64,000 bases of DNA from Cranoglanis bouderius (GCA_023630585.1 CM042535.1:34936899-35000898); one strand, 5' to 3'. Shown: positions 37,846 through 50,879, counted from the stretch's first letter. Program-made: numbers and translations. Notes: generated by a model from the sequence alone, not told the origin.

Positions 37846-38228
37846 AGGCGAAATAAAAACTATCACTGACAAATTTTGTTGTGTTATTTGAAGTGTTTTT
37901 TTTTTAAATTCATTTTGGATGTCTCTATTTTTATTTGTTATTTGGAGTGTTACTTTTTGTTTCGGTTTTGCTTTTATTTACTTTAATATTTATTAATGGT
38001 TAATACATATTAATATTTATGTATTTATTTCATTAAAGAAAGTACATTTTCATGCTACAGTCGGTACTGTTTATTTTGTAATCAATTTCAGCAATATTTT
38101 ACTTTGAGTGTTATGTTTTCATTCAATATCAGTTTTAAAAACTATCGGTTGATTAATCGGTTATCGGCAGGTACCGCCCAACTTAGTTATCGGTATCGGT
38201 AAAACCCACTATCGGCCCACCTCTAAAC
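37846..38228 (+). mobile_element. GAGGTCGACC-family element, truncated copy
   Basis: It runs from GTAGAGGCGAAATAAAAACT through CAAATTTTGTTGTGTTATTT to the end CTATCGGCCCACCTCTA. It matches the 3' three-quarters of the copy at 43705-44252, but its GTCGACC end is missing where it abuts the Tc1-like element. Confidence 0.8.
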
Positions 38229-38889
38229 CTTACGTGCTCTGACAGCGAAAACAAAAATCCCTGTTTTTCCCCCCTACTGGTGGATGACGTCAATACAATA
38301 AAGTGCTGCTGCATTGTTCTTTTCAGGTTGGTAAAATTCCACTGCGTCAATATCAGCAGGTAGTTGAACGGCATTGTGTTTAATGTAGGAAATCGGTAAC
38401 CAAAAGGAATATCGATGGAAGACGTTTAAACAAAAATAAATCACCATAATATTTCTTTACTAAGTAAATCTTGGACGCCGTTTAAGATCTCATGTTAATT
38501 ATAAAGATTAATATGCAAGTCATCCAGGGAGGTTTTTTGACTTTGAACACAGCCACGGAGAGGCTGATGTTTTGTTTCTGTAATTGCAGGTTTTGTCCAC
38601 ACGGCGGCAGCAGAGAGCGCGTAATCTGTGTGTAATCTGTCCCGCACCATTCCTCCTGAATCACGACGCCCGCATAGAGACAGAGTCAAAGCCCCGCCTG
38701 TCCTGTGTTCACGTTTTTTCTCGGTTTAACGGGAGTTGTATATTCGTCAGAAGCTTTACTTCACACTTTATTCGCCTGAAAGCATAGTGGACCATTTGAT
38801 TATACAAAGTAACCGGATCTCTGAGCAAATCGCGATTTAGAGACAACACCATGCGGGGACGCGGTCGGACTCCTCCGCTGATCAGTAGC
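38229..38889. other. Sequence upstream of rapgef2, no exon recognised
   Basis: A moderately CpG-containing patch lies at 38590-38720. A distal 5' UTR exon could be here, but nothing in the sequence shows one. Confidence 0.35.
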
Positions 38890-39299
38890 TTAGTCACTGC
38901 CTGTTAGTTAGGTAGTTAACCCAAAGTAAGGGGTTGTTTTTTTGTTTTTTTTTTCTTTCCTTCTTTTTTTTTTTTTTCTCCTGAGGTAGGTTATACCTCC
39001 GTAATCTAGAATGGGTCTGTACTGGTGTGATAAACTATCTCCTGATAGACCGGGTAGTGTATAACACAAGAAAAAAAAATTGGTTCCTGTAGCGAGGATA
39101 CGCGTAACTGACGCCGGAACGTCTCTCCTTTCGTCGGGCACCGGAAGCAACTCGAGCCCGCGGCTCCGAAAGCGGCCTAAGGCTTTTGGATAGGACTCGG
39201 TTTCACGTAGCGGGGCGAAAGAGGTTCGGAGAAATGCTCAGAGTCTGACAGAAGTTATTTAATGTGTTTGGTTTTAGTAAGCGGTTTTAAAACTACAGA
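38890..39299 (+). promoter_or_regulatory. rapgef2: Probable rapgef2 promoter / 5' UTR (CpG-rich)
   Basis: About 14 CpGs fall within roughly 95 bp at 39087-39181, in a genome region otherwise poor in CpG. An ETS-type CCGGAAGC lies at 39141-39148. There is no TATA box in this patch. It sits 120-210 bp before the rapgef2 start codon. This fits a TATA-less CpG promoter. The transcription start itself is not visible. Confidence 0.5.
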
Positions 39300-39368
39300 A
39301 TGGCGTCTTATGTGGATAGCAGTTTTCGTCAGGCGATTATGAAGAACCCCAGCGAAAGGACGCAACAG
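39300..39368 (+). CDS. rapgef2: rapgef2 coding exon 1 (start codon)
   Basis: Residues 1-23, MASYVDSSFRQAIMKNPSER followed by TQQ. The ATG has A at -3 and G at +4. An in-frame TAA lies at 39288-39290, so translation cannot begin further upstream in this frame without splicing. The donor is CAG|GTAAGA, phase 0. This is the N-terminus of the long RAPGEF2 isoform. Confidence 0.93.
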
Positions 39369-40674
39369 GTAAGAAGCAGGATGCCTTTTAACCAACATTG
39401 ACATTATTATTATTTTTTTTTAATCGAGTTTCTTGTACATCAACATTGCGAGATGGATTCAGTTGTCGAGAAGGACGTTTTCTGGTGTAAGGGAGATGCG
39501 TTTATTGTTTTGTAAATATTGCCAGGTAGCTAAGCTAATTTAACAACCCTAGCTTCCGTTACTCGTTACTTGGGATATCGGATTCAGTTTGTATGTGTTT
39601 GTAGACCGTAACAGCAAACCGTATGGTAATTTAAACATTTTTTAAATTAGTTTTGTTTTTGTTGGTTTGTTTTTTTTACATGAAAATGTTCATTTCATTT
39701 ATTTTGAACAGAGTGAGAAAAATGCTAGTTAGTTAACAGGATTTTTTTCTCCCCCGTCTCTTGTGGTTACAATGCGTTCTATTTTAGCCGCGTTACTCAC
39801 GCGCTGGTGCAATGGTTCATTCCCAAAAAGACTCCTAGTCCCCTATATAAGTGCACTACGTCATGCATGGAAATATGGGCTTCTACGCCCTACCTAGTGC
39901 GTTTATTAGTACAATAAGGAGCCGATGTGGATTCAGCCTGCTACTCCAGGGTCAACGTAGCGTAATTAAATCCAAGAGTTGGGCCAGTCCGACATCTGTA
40001 TACGTTTACATTGTAATATTGTGATTGACCGCAGCATTTTTCTGGGCTTCCTACACGGCCCTGTATTTGAGTTGCAAATTATGGTGTGAGCTCAAGGAGC
40101 TTGGAGAGAGAGAGAGAGAAAAAAAAAAAACACAAACAAACTGACAAGGCTTTGAGAAAATTGTAAATGAAAAGAAAATAATGACGTGAAGAACCAAACA
40201 ATGCGCCTAATTGTTTAAAGGTGCAATCGTGAATATTTTTCATTGCTTACTAGTACAAATAATCTGGAGAAAATATGTAGAAATGAAAAAAAAAGTCAAC
40301 AATTTAAGCCATTCTCTCAGAACAAGTGTGTTACGTAGGTGAAAAAAAAAAACAGCCTTCCGGTCCGGAAGGTTTTGTTTATATTTGGTTTGGCGTCTTA
40401 TCAGTCATTTTATCAGTCCTCATTAATCGTTATTGTTAATGTTTGTAGTGTTATAACTCGGCTTTCAAGCTGTTGACTGTCTAATTGTGCTTGAAAAGTG
40501 ATTCCATGACAGTCCTTGCTAATGGTAACATTATTTAGCATGCTAACTCTATTCGAACCACTATAAATATTGTGGGGGGGATGGGGGCGGAGCTTTGTGT
40601 ATAAAAATCACTCAGAGCTCCGCCCATTTAACCGCTAGAGGCCATTTTTCACAGTTGATACCTAATGCAATTTA

Positions 40675-40790
40675 AATATCGACTTGTACAACAGCGCTGA
40701 TGAATTCTTAAATCTGATTGGTTGGAACATTCGTCTTTCAATAACGGCAGCGCTGCTTGTAGGGCGGGTAAAAAAAAAAATTAAAGAAAG
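40675..40790. mobile_element. MITE-like repeat (same family as 19.7 kb)
   Basis: CAACAGCGCTGATGAATTCT, then ATCTGATTGGTTGG and GCAGCGCTGC. It is the reverse of the text at 19760-19812. Confidence 0.45.
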
Positions 40791-40954
40791 CATGATGTTA
40801 TATAACAAAGAAACATGCCTAATCGTCAAAATGGCTATGCTTTGTGTAAGGAGTCTCCAGTTCAAGTGTCAGTGCTTCGTAACAGTCACCGGAAAGTCTT
40901 CCGGGCTTTGCAGTCCGTCCCCCCGTCCCCCACCCCACGTCTGTAAGAGAAAAT

Positions 40955-41250
40955 AAGAGGCCCGAGCATCAGTGAATGTTTGCACCTTTTGTACTAGTTG
41001 TGTACGAGTCCCTCAGTTGTCCATTAAAGATGCCGATTAATTAAGATGTCATTGTGAAAAGGGGTCAATTATGCAGATGATCCTGGAAAGCCAAACAATG
41101 TGAAGGGCCTGGAGGATTTTTCTGAAGAACAGTGAGCAGTTTAAGTTCTCAGGACAAACAAGGGACCCGTGAACGACTGTCACAAAGCATAAAAACATCC
41201 AGGTAACAAACCACAGTATTAAGAATCGAGCGTATGTAAACTTTCAAACT
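40955..41250. repeat. Dispersed repeat, copy 1
   Basis: CATCAGTGAATGTTTGCACC, GTGTACGAGTCCCTCAGTTG, then CTCAGGACAAACAAGGGAC and a terminal CGTATGTAAACTTTC. It shares about 250 bp with 56700-56970 in rapgef2 intron 7. Confidence 0.75.
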
Positions 41251-43234
41251 GGTTCATTTGTGTAAATTCAGTTATTATCGTGTCTTGTGGACTATACAGT
41301 ATGTAAACATCTGTTATGTGAAATAGCTTATTCAGGGCAGCACTAAATAAAACACAAAATGCAGTTTTTCCCGATCCCTCTTGTGTCTACAGTGTTTCCT
41401 GTTGTTCGATATGAGGCACTCGCATAGTGAAGTAGGATGTTCATCATAGATATATCACGTGGTGTAATAAGCATTTAAACCTAATCAAGCCCGGACTCCT
41501 TCCTCTGAAAACGTAGCTTCCTCTTTATTTCGAAACGGGAGAGGCTGTGGGGGTTTACCAAAACAGAAAAAAAAAAGAAAAAAACATGGTGTTTTTCATA
41601 ATCGATGGCAATGGTGAGGAACTCTTTTGGCATTTCAGCTTCCCGGTGATTTACAACGCTGCCAGCCGACTTAACCCTTCTGCGTATTTTTGTAGAACTG
41701 GACGAAAACACGAAGCAACACACAAACATCTTTCTGGCTAAAGAAATCACCACAGCGGTTCGGAAATTCATAAATGCAGATCCCACTGAGTGGTGGAGAG
41801 TGCATGAGTCAAAAACACCTTTGCGCTACAGAGAGACTGACAGCAGAATCCAAAAAAAAAAAAAAGACTGCGACTTTTTGTTTAGCTATTAAACAGCTTT
41901 CGCCCTCGTTATTTGCTGCTAAGAGTGACTAAATGAAATTAGTCATTCTGTCATTCTGTATCGTTGCAATTGTCGTACATTCATAACGTTGTGGAAAATG
42001 GAAACCTAAGGCACATGCGTATGCGATGCTTATTACTGTTATTATTACTTCTTATTATACCGTATCGGAAATGTAGCCGCCGCCATATCATACCGAATTT
42101 GCATTCTGTACATTGAAGGAAGTGAATCAACTTCAGGATGGTAACAGTAAATCCGCTTCATGTTCTGTTCCTGATTTCCCAGCTGTATACATCACCCGCC
42201 GTTTGATGTGACGCTTGTCACACACTACAGAAATTCTCACACACTGATCATACTGATCATTGGGACATACTACCCAAGCCCTTTAGGGCTGAAACCGAAA
42301 CCTGCATTCGATCCACCGACGCCGAATAAAGAGCGACACTCTACGATTGAGTGATTAGCACCATGTTACAATCCTGGTGAACCTTGGCACTGATTCTAAG
42401 CTGCCGGCTTGTTATGACTGCGGTAACGTTTTGAGAAAGCGAGGTTAAAGGTAATCGAAGAGGAAGAGGAGCACAGTAAGGAACTTTGAAAACTGGCGTC
42501 AGTGCTGCTCTGAAGTTCTCTCTAGAAGCATCGGAGTAAAATCCGAGTCTAACGGCCGGGACTGGAAATGTTTCATAGGCGTAGTGACTACATACGGTCG
42601 ACTGTAACAACCGAATCCAGTTTGAAAGTTTTTCCACGAGATGTCAAGTGCTGTGAATGCAGAGCGAGGCTCGACAGCTTTAAAAAAAAAAAAAAAAAAA
42701 AGGAAAAACGTAGCGCTGAACAGATTCAGATGTAGTGATTTATTGTGCTGTTTTCACCAGAAGTCAGGTCACGTGACCGGCGCAAGACTGAAGTTGTTCC
42801 AAGCCTTCCTGTTTATTATAACGTCGCCAGTTCATGACTGCACTGTGTGCTCTAGCTCCAGTTACCACTTATCTTAATCTCAACGATGATAAAAACAAAT
42901 ATGTATAAGCAGAAACGTTTCCAAGGAGTACAGACTTTTGACGTCAAGAAATAAGAGGAGAATTAACCCAAAAAAGGCATTTCAGATGGTCCACTAGGTG
43001 TGAATCCGTATGCTTAAATGTAACGCATATAAATTATTCAGTGTGAGTGGGATTCTGCTGAAGGGGAAAGGGAAAAAAAAACAAAAAAACAACTACCTTC
43101 AGCTGTTCCTGGAAGCATAAAAGTGTCTTCATTTAAAATTTAAAAGGTGGCAAAGAAGAGGAAGCGTGTACCCCAATTAGGCCCCAGCCTAGTGGTTTGT
43201 TTAAGGCACGTCTAATTAATCCGGATAGATCCGA

Positions 43235-43560
43235 AAACCGCGTTTTCGTTTTAAAATGCTCTCCGTCTGCACTGGCGTTTTCAGACGCTTCCCAAAAACT
43301 GAAAACGCTCGCATCCCTAAACGTAAGAAGCTTTGGCCTGCGTCGTTTCCGTCAGGCGTTTATTTAAAAATGCGATCCGAAGTGTCGTTAATCTTGAACA
43401 AAGCTATCAGACTGGATCGCGGGCACAACATCTGCAGTGCAACATCGTCCACCGCCTTGTTCGTTCCGAGTTGAATGGGGCGCATGACTACAAATACGGG
43501 ATTGTTTTTGTCGTCTCAGTCCGCACTGCGACGTGAAAACAGCGTTTTCAACATTTTCCA
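43235..43560. mobile_element. Palindromic repeat with GAAAACGC-type ends
   Basis: Left AAAACCGCGTTTTCGTTTTA and right GTGAAAACAGCGTTTTCAAC are imperfect inverted ends. Internal CpG-rich text is typical of MITEs ending in GCGTTTTC. The three overlapping 60-72 residue ORFs are shadows. Confidence 0.5.
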
Positions 43561-43704
43561 ATTTATCCACTTGGGAGAGAGTAGAGAAAAAGATGCCTTT
43601 TCAAATTTTGTATTGATATTTTGGATTGATGTAGACGTAGCGTTAGATTATTAGCTGTTAAGTTTGTCTGAGCAACCGAGAAAGTCAGCTAGGTTAAGAG
43701 GTAG

Positions 43705-44252
43705 AGGTCGACCGATTGTTCGGTCTTGCCGATTAACGGCACCGATAACCGATTGCCGGAATCATCGGTTATCGGCAAAAACCCACACCGATAGTTTTTC
43801 CCGGTTGCGTCCGTTGCGGGAGCGGCTGAGAAGGGTCCATTGTCGTTATTATACCGTACGAGAGCGGCCTCTAGAGGCGAAATAGAAACAATCACTGACA
43901 AATTTTGTTGTGTTATTTGAAGTGTTTTTTGATTCATTTTAGATGTCTCTATTTTTCTTTGTTATTCGGAGCGTTATGTTTTGGTTTATTTTGGATGTAT
44001 ATAATTTATTTACTTTAAAATGTATTAATAGTTAATGTATATTAATATTTATATGTTTACTTCATTTAAAAAAAGTACAGTATTTTTTCATGGTACAGTC
44101 AGTGCTGTTTATTTTTGTAATGAAGTTCAGCAATATTTTACTCTGAGTTTCATGTTTTCATATGTCTTCGGTATCAGTTTAAAAAACTATCGGTTGATTA
44201 ATCGGTTATCGGCAGGTACCGCCCAACTTCGTTATCGGTATTTGTAAAATCC
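43705..44252 (+). mobile_element. GAGGTCGACC-family element, near full-length
   Basis: It starts TA|GAGGTCGACCGATTGTTCG and is full of CCGATTAACGG and ATCGGTTATCGG palindromic words. It passes the shared middle (GTTTCATGTTTTCATATG) and ends near GTACCGCCCAACTTCGTTAT. Length is about 540 bp, with no ORF of note. Confidence 0.85.
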
Positions 44253-44367
44253 ACCGAACTCGAAGGCAGAGCACACAAACATTCCGAGGTTACGAGTTCG
44301 AATCCCGATGATTGCTGTGAGCAAAAAGGAAGGAAAAATGAACCATGCTGTCTGGGTTGGGAGGGGT

Positions 44368-44370
<3 letters not shown>

Positions 44371-44429
<59 letters not shown>
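44371..44429. repeat. (CT) microsatellite, about 59 bp
   Basis: Uninterrupted CT run. Confidence 0.95.
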
Positions 44430-44431
<2 letters not shown>

Positions 44432-44784
44432 GTGTCAATCAGAGCGACACTAGCCTATCATGGAAGTCGTTCGGCTTGTGTATGCGTAAGAGGGCAGATA
44501 GCCGGTGTTGGTAAACAATGCAGTAGGTGTCTTTCAGCTAGCTGTTGTATGATCAGGCAGGTCAGCTAAATGGGGAGAAAAATTAGGGGAGGAAATGCAT
44601 TGGCACATCCTTCTGTCTTTCACACTTTTTCCACATTCTAAGCTTCTTATTAGGTAGACGGAGTACGTTTCACAGCACATGAAGGTCTGAGGTTTCTAGC
44701 AAGATTAGAATTACCAAGACAAATTTGTGATTGTGATTTTCCATGTAAATGGAAAACTTGCTGTATATTAATCTCTCTCTCACC

Positions 44785-44785
<1 letters not shown>

Positions 44786-44826
<41 letters not shown>
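44786..44826. repeat. (CT) microsatellite
   Basis: CT run bordered by CACCGT on both sides. Confidence 0.9.
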
Positions 44827-44830
<4 letters not shown>

Positions 44831-44965
44831 GTCTCTCTCTTTTTTGAAATTTTTTTTTTTTTACCACTTCTGCATATAAAGTGCAGCTGTACCCCTGCCT
44901 TGTCTTGCTAAACTCCACGAGACGTGTTGCTGCACAGTTCTTGCCCGCAGCATCTCACACACACA

Positions 44966-45008
<43 letters not shown>
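44966..45008. repeat. (CA) microsatellite
   Basis: CA run. A GT run follows at 45200-45240, so the two could pair in a transcript. Confidence 0.95.
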
Positions 45009-45012
<4 letters not shown>

Positions 45013-45198
45013 TCTCGCACCCACGCGTGCACACTCTTCCGGTGCATGTGGTCAGGATGCTCAGGTAGAACCGTCTGTAGAAACTGTTCGCTCTCAGAAA
45101 CCTGCAGCCAGCTGTTTCTCACACTGTTTTCCTTCTTCAACACACCACACTGCTGGCATGTCAGCGTGTCTATCCGAGAGACGACGCTCATCTCTACG

Positions 45199-45199
<1 letters not shown>

Positions 45200-45240
<41 letters not shown>
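45200..45240. repeat. (GT) microsatellite
   Basis: GT run with one GC interruption. Confidence 0.95.
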
Positions 45241-45241
<1 letters not shown>

Positions 45242-48241
45242 TATTAGGACTGTTGGGTTTCTTTAAACAGTGCATTCATTACTTGAAAGGCTTCACATTT
45301 TAAACACGTCCTTAAGAGGAGCTAAAAACTGATTTTAACCGTAAACCGTAGCGGTCCATGGAGTTGTTAGTGTAGAAAAGACAGAAAAGAATTTCGAAAC
45401 AAGTAGAAGAGGAGAAGGAACGCATTTTGAATCTCCTCGTCCCCCAGGAAAGCCGGGATGTTTCTGAATCGCGTCCAGTTTGCCACCGTATCAGTTTCCC
45501 AACACACACAAACGTTTACTCGCGAATGCATCTGGGTGTGCGAGCGCATGCTGGAATCGAGGTGAAGCATGTGATGGCATTTCCTGTTGAATGACTCCTC
45601 GCTGACGAGGCCGTCGCCGGAGGAAACAGGAAAAGCGTCTTAAAAAAAAAACCAGAAGGAAATAAAGGGGTTGGAGAACAATTGCTTGAAACCTCAAGCA
45701 CTGAGGCAATGTTTTTTTTTTTTTTTTTTTTTTTTCAATTCTTACATCCTGTCTGATTAAAAAAAAAAAAAGAAACAAACAAACACACCACAGGATTGTC
45801 ACTGGTGTATCTTGTACTTTTTTTTTTATTTTGCACCATAAGTATATCCTTCATTGTATCCCATTTGCATTTGATACCTCGGGGAATGAATTTTCCAGTT
45901 TCATTTTGACCACGTACTCTTTGAAGGATACTCGGACTATAGTGTACACGCCTCATCGAACTTTTTTTTTTGTGTTTTTTTTGTGTATCTTCGTCTTTTG
46001 TGCGCACCAAAGAACACGCACGCAAAGGCCGTCTCGAGCTGCACGTCGAAGCACGCGCACTCCTGCCCTCGCATTCTCATCACGCAGCACATCGGGAACC
46101 AGACTTAACGGCCTCAGCATGTGGAAACAGGTGTAGGAATCCCAAACGTATATCATTTCATAGATTTTTCCACACCCTTCTCAGGTCGTGGAGCGAGCAG
46201 TAATAACTCTACACGTTCTCTCTTTTCCTACAACTGTATGGAATCGAATCCGTGCCAAAAGTATTGAACGTAAACCTTTCACGAAACGGGAAATACACGA
46301 TGAGAGAGAGGGAAAACACTCTGAAACTGAAAGCGGTGAACTCGGTGGTGGCAAAAATGTAACCCGGACTTCAGATGAAACTAATCGGCACTCTTTGTTA
46401 ACAGTTTTCCAAGCTTCCTTTTCGCCGATCGCGGTTTACGAACGCGCTTTTACGCTTCCAAAGTTTTCCTTTACGCTCTTCTAGTTTACGTTCGCCGTTC
46501 CGGCACAAATCTGACGTGCGGGCGGGGCTTAACAGCACTTTACTCTCATTGGCTAGCGAGATTTGGATGTTCCTCTTCGATGATAGTTCACCAAGGTACC
46601 TCTGAAAGCTTTGCAATGCAGCGAAGGTTTTGCTTTTCAGTCCGGAACCTTTTCACTAAGGAAAAGCGATACAGTTTGCGTATTGTGTTTCACGTAAAAA
46701 GATGAATGGGGGGAGAAAAAAAAACCTCCAGATTGTTTTTTTTTCCCCACTGAAGACATAAAGGGTTCGCTTTTCCGTGTAGCGCTTTTCCCCGTCCGCT
46801 TTTGATGCACGGTTAATCAGCGGTGACGGATAGAACGACGGACTGTTTACGTCAGAGACATTCCCAGAGAAGGACGGACGCTATAGCCGTGCCGAGACGC
46901 TCACCCCCCAGGAATCTGAGTGCTTGCCATACTCCTCGAGTTAACCCAGTTAAGAGAAACAGGACGTCGGAGCTTTCACTTGCTTGCTGAGCTATATGAA
47001 TTTTATCAGCTATAGGCACGTTCTACTATTACACCTTTTCACGTTATTATATTTAACAGCTGAATCAGTTTGCGATGAGATGTCTGTCTGAATAAACTAT
47101 AAAATCAAGTAACGTGGTATATTGAATTAAAGTTTTTTTTTTTTATTATACTGTAAGTATACACGAGGGTCAAAGTAGTTCTAATTATTTGCTACGAAGC
47201 AGCATTAAATCTTTGTTGATTACTAAAATGAATCCGAACTACTCATTTGGACTTGCGTTTATATTGCGAAGTCGGGACTCACTTTAATGTCATGAGTGTA
47301 ATGGAATAATAAAGGGTGATGGTTTCTTTGTTTTTTTTATTTATTTTTTTTTGTTTCACCCAAACCAGGCTCTCCACCTGCTCAGCCAGCTGCGGTATCT
47401 CTTCTCTGTTCCCAGAACAGCAGACTGGTTTCAGAGTGTGGTTTATTTAAAAACAAACAAAAAAAAAAAAAAGCAAAAAAAAAAAAAAAAAAAGAAGAAG
47501 CTAAATAAAGTATTTTGGGAAAAGTAAGTCCTCCCCCGTTTTTTTTTTTTTTTTTTTTTTTTTAATGTTTACACAAATGGTATCAGGAACAGAATATAAG
47601 TGTCTGGTTGTAGTCTCTTCAGGCCTGACATTGTCTTTCTGTTCCTCTCTCTCTCTCTCGCTCTCGTTTTCAAAGCGATGTGTCAGTGCTGATGTGAGCA
47701 TTCTCACAAACACTTTTGCTGCTATAATCGTGCAGTACCAGCAACTCTGCGTCTAACCTCCAGACTATTTTTGTGTAGTGCGCTGATTAAAAAAAAAACC
47801 CGTGTACTGCAGTGGAAACCAATGACTAGGGCGATCTGCGTCACGTTGGAGTAAAACAGGGCCCAGTTAAAAAAATAAATAAATAAAGTACAGGATTGGT
47901 AGTCAAAATATAGATGACTTTTATTTATTTATTTATTGTTATTTAAATCGTCAGCATTTTTTTTTCTCTACATAATCTGAAATTAAGAGCTAAGATGAAT
48001 TTCGAACAGCGTTGCTTTTTTCCCCTTTTCTTATTTCTGCCTTTCTGTTCCTTTATCCCGCTTTAAAAATGATGTGTCAGTACCACGTTTAGTTTAAGAG
48101 AAGGAAATGCGCATTTCTTCCTTCCGCATGATGGAGTTTATAGGAATATCTTATCACCGTTTTAGCGGCGTACGCTTGCTGGTAAATTGAGAAGTCAGTC
48201 TTTTATTAATCAGCACGAAACGTCTTTCTGTTTCTGTTTGC

Positions 48242-48664
48242 GCCAGAGGCCGAGCGATAGTGGATGATGATTGATACTGAATAAAAACATAACGCTCAGT
48301 TAGTAAAGTAAAAAAAAAAAAAAAAAAAAACTTTATTACAAAAATAAACAGTTCTGACTGTACCATGAAAATGTGCTGTGCTTTTTTCAATGAAATGAAT
48401 ATATAAATATGAAAGGAAATAAGATATACATCCAAAATGATTTAAAAAAAAAAAAAAAACACTGCAAATAACACAACAAAATTTGTAGCTTTTATTTCGC
48501 CTCTAGAGGCCACTCTCGTGCTGTATAATAATGACAGCGGACCCTTCTCAGCCGCTCCCGCTACGGACGCAACCAGGAAAAACTACCGGTGTGGATTTTT
48601 GCCGAGAACCATCGGTTATCAGTGACGATTGATCGTCAAAACCGATCAATCGTTCGACCTCTAG
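48242..48664 (-). mobile_element. GAGGTCGACC-family element, copy in reverse orientation
   Basis: It begins CAGAGGCCGAGCGATAGTGG and ends CAATCGTTCGACCTC|TA. The middle carries ACTGTACCATGAAAATGTGC and AACACAACAAAATTTG, both shared with the other copies. It contains an internal poly-A. Confidence 0.85.
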
Positions 48665-48746
48665 TTTGCACAGTTCGTTCAATACGTGAGTGCCTGTCAT
48701 ATCGTCCGTCTGACTTTACCCTTTGTAATCTATTCCTAGACATGGC

Positions 48747-48748
<2 letters not shown>

Positions 48749-48801
<53 letters not shown>
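48749..48801. repeat. (CA)26 microsatellite
   Basis: Uninterrupted CA run. Confidence 0.95.
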
Positions 48802-48804
<3 letters not shown>

Positions 48805-49879
48805 CTACATTGATTTGTTGTTTGGTTTGTTTCTTTGGGGTTTTTTTGTTTTTGTTTTTTGCAAGCTTATTTTTTGAGTCAGTGTCCTCCCAGAATTGTA
48901 ATTACCAAGGCGACGATAGAGAGGTTTGGGATTTACCTAAAGTCTTCCTGAGGCAAGGTTAACCCCAAGGTTTCTCCCATGTTGGTTAGTCATGGAGGGT
49001 GTTTTCATTACTACTACTACTACTACTACATGAAGCGTCTGCTGAAGTAAAGGACGTATCAGCTGCCCAGTGTCTCGATCGACGTGCATCGGTATTCCCT
49101 AGCTCGGAACGTGGAATCCTCTTTAATAGACTCTCTGGAATGTGTGTAACGCAGGGTCACAGTTGAACTCTCGACTTCAGCGGGTCATCTGGGACAGCTG
49201 CTGCCCTCATTCATTCAAACAAAGCCCAAGCGTGCGACGCTCAGAACGCTTAAGATACTCCAGCGCTCTCCGAACAGCGGTTCTGAGCAATGCTTGACAT
49301 CATGACCTTTAACCTCACATTGTTTTGATGGGTTATTCTTGAGCGCTTAAAGTCGCGCCTAAAGTCCTCTGTCCTCACGCACCCAGCTGGTGCTGACCAT
49401 TTTTAACTGTCTGCAACCCTTGGCCTCTGAGGCACTTCACGGTATACGTCAAAGTTAGGCTGTATATCACCACACACCGTGCGCACGAAGCCCCGTAAAT
49501 GCCGACGCTTAAAAACAGCTCGCATTCTACAGCCAGCATGCCTACTCTCTTTATGGCTAAGTGACTTGTTCTAAGTCCTTTGTCGTTGGTGTATCTTTTC
49601 TTTTAGCCCTCTTTTCAAGTTGCCCAGACAAAACCGTCAGCTTGGGTCAATATTCACATAGCTGACTACTATATACATCTACTCACTATCTGGACCTGTC
49701 ACATTTTAGACTTGTAAGCCATTTATGTGCACAGATTAAGCAGAACACAGGGGTCATGAAAGAGGAAATGACCATTGTGCAACATAAGACGTGTTACCAG
49801 CAGTTACATAACTTCTTAAACTTTGCATTTGTTCATCTGTGGTGGAGGGTTTTGTCCAAAGTGACTTACTTACAGGAAT

Positions 49880-49985
49880 TACAGAATCCAATTCATGCCT
49901 TCCGGCGAAGGCCGCTGAGGGCGCTACCCGTGAAGAGTGCTTGGACCCCGCAGACCAGCACTATATGTGGCTATATTTGATATAA
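49880..49985 (-). repeat. Repeat fragment shared with intron 10
   Basis: GAGTGCTTGGACCCCGCAGA, then CCAGCACTATATGTGGCTATA, is the reverse of text at 58770-58815. Confidence 0.5.
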
Positions 49986-50074
49986 GTTTAACGATGATAA
50001 TATGATATTTGTTGACAGTTTTTATGTTGTAGTTGAAAGACATAAAAGCAGGGCATGTGATTTAAACCTGTGCT

Positions 50075-50285
50075 GGATGTTTGTTGGTGTTTCCCCAGCG
50101 TTCTCTGGTTTCCTCCCACGTTCCAAAACATGGCAGTACGTAGCTCGTAGATTGTCTAGTGTAAAATGCCCTTGGGTGTGAAACTGTGTGTGTGTGTGAA
50201 AGGTGTAGACGTCTGATAGACGTCCAAACTGGGGTGTGTTCAAACCCAGTGTTTCCGGATCCACAGCGACCCCGAAGACGAATGA
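50075..50285 (+). repeat. Dispersed retroposon fragment
   Basis: TCTCTGGTTTCCTCCCACGT, then GGATCCACAGCGACCCCGAA. Same family as the copies at 16.45 and 35.4 kb. Confidence 0.55.
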
Positions 50286-50670
50286 ACGGTTAAATGCAAC
50301 ATTTCTGTTCGCCTTTAACTCTCCTATATAATTCCCTGCGCAAATTGTTTGTTTACCCTGTTTTCTTGCTGTTAGTCATTATCCTTTCTTTTCCTTTGTA
50401 GTATTTCAGCTGTCCAGTGTTTCTGCCTCCGAGATGCTTACTCTCAGTACTGAATATTTCAAAGTGGCGGCGTAGCGATTTTCTCATTCGCCGCCGTGTG
50501 ACTGACCTGACGATGTAGTCATGTTTAGCGATGCATGACCTGGGTTTCCCTCGAGATGAACGATGTGTGCGCGCGGCACTCAGTTGTACTCGTGGAGAAA
50601 GCCAAGTATGTACACATACAAGTGCTGTGCGTTCCTAGGCTTGGTGTGATCATCAATGACTCAGCTTAGT

Positions 50671-50752
50671 TCTCTCTCTCTCTCACACGCATTCTCTCTC
50701 TCTCTCTCTCTCTCACACGCATTCTCTCTCTCTCTCTCGCTCTCTCTCTCTC
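50671..50752. repeat. CT microsatellite with internal CACACGCATT duplication
   Basis: Three CT blocks separated by two copies of CACACGCATT. Confidence 0.9.
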
Positions 50753-50879
50753 GCCGCGGCGTGCTTCATGACACAATCCAACCAGTCGATAATAAAATTC
50801 ACTGCCAACTATTTATTATCGTTGATTTTTGTCGATTAGTTCTGTTACAGCGCTAGTTTATACTACATCTATGATTCTT

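Noticed and set aside
44244..44320. Second tRNA-like B box (GGTTACGAGTTCGAATCCC)
   Set aside because: Only a B-box-like remnant is visible. It could be an old SINE head, but the evidence is too thin for a feature.
44966..45240. CA/GT inverted pair as a functional hairpin
   Set aside because: Dinucleotide repeats of both orientations are so common here that pairing is expected by chance.
44881..45303. 140- and 107-residue ORFs on both strands
   Set aside because: They run through CA and GT microsatellites, and the flanking residues match no family.
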